Source: Methylobacterium sp. E-065 (GTDB taxonomy: Bacteria; Pseudomonadota; Alphaproteobacteria; Rhizobiales; Beijerinckiaceae). From it: 64,000 nucleotides of DNA. The notes below the pieces were generated by a model, which searched no databases, was not told the DNA's origin, and worked only from the letters and a program-made list of their open reading frames with translations. The stretch is from positions 62,001 to 126,000 of the forward strand of contig NZ_JAKSYD010000046.1 in NCBI RefSeq assembly GCF_022829605.1, written 5' to 3'. Below are positions 62,073 through 64,000 of the stretch, one piece after another (within the stretch, counting starts at the first letter, position 1; each line of letters starts with the position of its first letter). The translations under genes were made by a program, and so were the position numbers.

Positions 62073-63569
62073 ATGTCCCCTGAACCGACCCTGTCGCTCT
62101 ACGCGACCGGCCGGACGATCCGTCTGCTCCGGGCGGAGATCGAGGCCGCGACGGGCTTCGCCTTCGGGCAAGCGCGCCTCGGCGCCGTCGGCGCGGCCTG
62201 GGGGGCCGGGCGCGCGGCCGACCGGCTGCTGAGGCTGACCGGCCGCCGCCGCCTCGTGGTCGCGCCCGGACCGATCCTCAGTCCCTACGACGATCCGGAG
62301 CGCGGCTTTGCATCCCTGCGGATCAGCCTCGACGGACGGCCGCTCGGCGGGGAGGGCGGCGTTCACTACCTCGATCCCTGGACCCGGATGCCGGTCGACC
62401 ACGCATCCTGCGCGGAGCGGGTGGCGTGGCTCCAGGCGCGCTTCGCCGAGAACGACCGGCGCGTCGTCTATGTCGGGATGTCGCGCTGGAAGCGGCCGGC
62501 CCTCGACGTGCTCGGGGCCGGACCCGCGGGGCGCCCGGTCCACACCATGACCACCGAGGCCGCGGTCGCGGCAGGTCAACGCCACCAGGGTCGCGTCCTC
62601 GCCTGGGCAACCCGGGCGCCGGGCCAGCTGGAGGCCGCCTGCGCGGAGGCCGGCCTGCCCCTCGCCCGGGTGGAGGACGGATTCCTGCGCTCGGTCGGCC
62701 TCGGCGCGAGCCTGCGGCCGGGCGCCTCGATCGTGGTGGACGATCTCGGCATCTACTACGACCCGCGCCGGGAGAGCCGGCTGCAGCGCCTGCTGGCGGA
62801 ATCGGAGTTCACGCCGGACCTCCTCGCCCGGGCGAAGCGCCTGCGCGAGGAGGTCGTGGCGCGCCGGCTCAGCAAGTACAATGTCGGCCTCGACGCGACT
62901 GCGCTCGACTGGCCCGCCGGGCGCAAGATCGTGCTCGTGCCGGGCCAGGTGGAGGACGACGCCTCGGTGCGGCACGGCTCCCCGCTGGTCCGCTCGAACC
63001 GGGCGCTGCTGGAAGCGGCGCGGCGGCGCAACCCGGACGCGTTCCTGCTTTACAAGCCACATCCCGACGTCGAGGCGGGCTTCCGCCCCGGCATCATCCC
63101 GGAAGTGGAGGCGTTGACGCTCGCCGACCGGATCGTCGCTGGCACCAGCATCGTCGATCTCTTGGACCGGGTGCATCACGTCGAGACCATGACATCGCTC
63201 GCCGGGTTCGAAGCGCTGATCCGCGGCCTGACCGTGGCGACCCATGGCCGGCCGTTCTACGCGGGCTGGGGTCTGTCGGAGGATCTGGCACCCGGGGCCG
63301 ATCGCGGCCGCAGGCTCGACCTCGACGCGTTGGTGGCGGGGGCGATGATCCTCTATCCGCGGTACCTCGATCCGGTGGCGATGAAGCCGTGCAGCCCGGA
63401 ACAGCTCCTCGACCGCCTGAGCGCGGCCCGGGATGCGGCCCCACGCAGTGCCCTTTCGATCGGCCGCGCCGCCCATTGGGCGATGCGCGTACGCTACGGC
63501 CTGCTCAATCCGCTCGTGCGGGCGCTGCGCAGCCGCCGGGGCGTCGGCCGCGAGGCCGGTCCGCGTTGA
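62073..63569 (+). CDS. kpsC: KpsC-like capsule polysaccharide protein, single glycosyltransferase module
   Basis: A 498-residue protein of the KpsC branch. The module holds VEDGFLRSVGLGASLRPG, VVDDLGIYYDPRRESRL, VLVPGQVEDDASVRHGSP, FLLYKPHPDVEAG, then MTSLAGFEALIRGLTV and PFYAGWGLSEDL. Full KpsC proteins contain two such modules (about 670 residues) that build the poly-Kdo linker. Here only one complete module is present, with a ~150-residue N-terminal remnant. The start at 62073 is uncertain because no good ribosome-binding site is seen. It is divergent from kpsS, with which it should act. Confidence 0.85.
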   Translation: MSPEPTLSLYATGRTIRLLRAEIEAATGFAFGQARLGAVGAAWGAGRAADRLLRLTGRRRLVVAPGPILSPYDDPERGFASLRISLDGRPLGGEGGVHYLDPWTRMPVDHASCAERVAWLQARFAENDRRVVYVGMSRWKRPALDVLGAGPAGRPVHTMTTEAAVAAGQRHQGRVLAWATRAPGQLEAACAEAGLPLARVEDGFLRSVGLGASLRPGASIVVDDLGIYYDPRRESRLQRLLAESEFTPDLLARAKRLREEVVARRLSKYNVGLDATALDWPAGRKIVLVPGQVEDDASVRHGSPLVRSNRALLEAARRRNPDAFLLYKPHPDVEAGFRPGIIPEVEALTLADRIVAGTSIVDLLDRVHHVETMTSLAGFEALIRGLTVATHGRPFYAGWGLSEDLAPGADRGRRLDLDALVAGAMILYPRYLDPVAMKPCSPEQLLDRLSAARDAAPRSALSIGRAAHWAMRVRYGLLNPLVRALRSRRGVGREAGPR

Positions 63570-63634
63570 GCAGGTTTCGCAAAAGTGGCCGCCGGTTCTG
63601 CGACAAAAACCTAAGACGGACTAAGACCCTAAGG
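63570..63634 (-). repeat. Dispersed Hyphomicrobiales-type intergenic repeat, copy 3
   Basis: Read on the minus strand: TAGGTTTTTGTCGCAGAACC, then GGCGGCCACTTTTGCGAAAC and CTGC. It closely matches copy 2 (27455-27524), and the core is shared with 19521-19592. It begins immediately after the kpsC-like stop codon. Confidence 0.72.
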
Positions 63635-63795
63635 CGTGACATGCCAGCGGCTTCAAAGCGATAGCGCGTACGGCTCATGTCGATACTCAGAAACTCGCCA
63701 CCGGGCCGGCTCCTTCGCTGCGGGCTTAGGAACCGCCTACAAAACTTTGTTACCGCACACCTTTTCCCGGCAGCGCCGAAGCTGTCCCACGCCGA

Positions 63796-64000
63796 GTGTT
63801 TCGAGTCTTGACGACGTTCCTCACCGCCACCGGCCTCGCACTCGCGCTCTGCCTTGTCCTAGAGGTGGTCGTGGGCGATTCGATCACCCGGGCAAGCCTC
63901 GCCCCCCGCGACCTCGCCTTGCGGCTGCTGGGCTATCTGCTGATCCTGCTGTTCTGGTTCGCATTCTCCTGGCGGCCCTGGCTCGCCGGGCTGACCCTGG
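63796..64000 (+). CDS. Membrane protein N-terminus (cut by window edge)
   Basis: A frame from GTG at 63796 runs to the window end (68 codons). It encodes FLTATGLALALCLVLEVVVG as a first membrane helix, a polar loop (DSITRASLAPRDLALR), and LLGYLLILLFWFAF as a second. The layout resembles the N-terminus of membrane-bound sulfatase or phosphoethanolamine-transferase type enzymes, but too little is visible to decide. The start codon is tentative. Confidence 0.5.
   Translation, partial: MFRVLTTFLTATGLALALCLVLEVVVGDSITRASLAPRDLALRLLGYLLILLFWFAFSWRPWLAGLTL

Overview
The window looks like chromosomal DNA of a Methylobacterium-type alphaproteobacterium (Hyphomicrobiales). GC is very high, and the gene set fits: mdh-sucCD-sucAB-lpd in one run, an ECF sigma factor of the EcfG type, KpsC/KpsS-like capsule proteins, rpsO-pnp, GlsB/YeaQ and DUF3597 stress proteins, and dispersed palindromes of a Hyphomicrobiales kind. 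The genus is inferred from protein style and context, not from a marker gene. There are no rRNA genes, CRISPR arrays, insertion sequences or prophage. One tRNA (Tyr) is present.

Layout. 1-10.4 kb: a catabolic block. A minus-strand operon (ThDP enzyme, penicillin-acylase-like Ntn hydrolase, M81 MlrC-like peptidase, M20 peptidase) lies between a cut amidase and a divergent oligopeptide-type binding protein plus a second amidase. Together they suggest uptake and hydrolysis of an amide- or peptide-like compound of unknown identity. 10.4-15.4 kb: a small membrane protein, an ECF sigma factor with a NepR-like N-terminus, a cobalt-type nitrile hydratase operon (alpha, beta, accessory), a zinc-ribbon metallo-beta-lactamase-fold protein and an SDR. 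16-23.4 kb: envelope functions (LplT-PlsC-acyl-ACP synthetase fusion, PBP1C, dihaem peroxidase). 23.4-30.2 kb: a MinD/ParA-like ATPase with a membrane partner, an unknown membrane protein, MarC, a methyltransferase divergent from glyoxalase II, and a TetR regulator. 30.6-41.1 kb: the TCA segment mdh, sucC, sucD, sucA, sucB and lpd, interrupted before lpd by a DUF4160 gene carrying a nonsense codon, a DUF2442 gene and an SDR. 41.3-45.1 kb: a double-receiver protein, XerC, YnfA, an AhpD-like protein, RuvC and tRNA-Tyr. 45.3-50.8 kb: an SF2 helicase with a small partner, stress-type small proteins, and RidA with a PotF-like binding protein. 51-53.7 kb: rpsO-pnp. 54-58.2 kb: two membrane proteins and an amino-acid permease. 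58.2-64 kb: an isolated FlgC-like gene and a polysaccharide region (formyltransferase-like, SDR, KpsS, KpsC), then the cut N-terminus of a membrane protein.

Most notable signals: (i) a four-hairpin repeat present twice, each time between convergent genes, with paired changes that preserve two of its stems; (ii) a compound palindrome inserted in frame in the penicillin-acylase gene; (iii) a NepR-like segment fused to an ECF sigma factor, with two sequences matching the EcfG promoter pattern ahead of a DUF3597 gene and a DUF2892-like gene; (iv) the stop-interrupted DUF4160/DUF2442 pair inside the TCA cluster; (v) a two-receiver protein whose receivers have lost different catalytic residues. Assignments rest on motif reading and family knowledge alone; no database search was possible.
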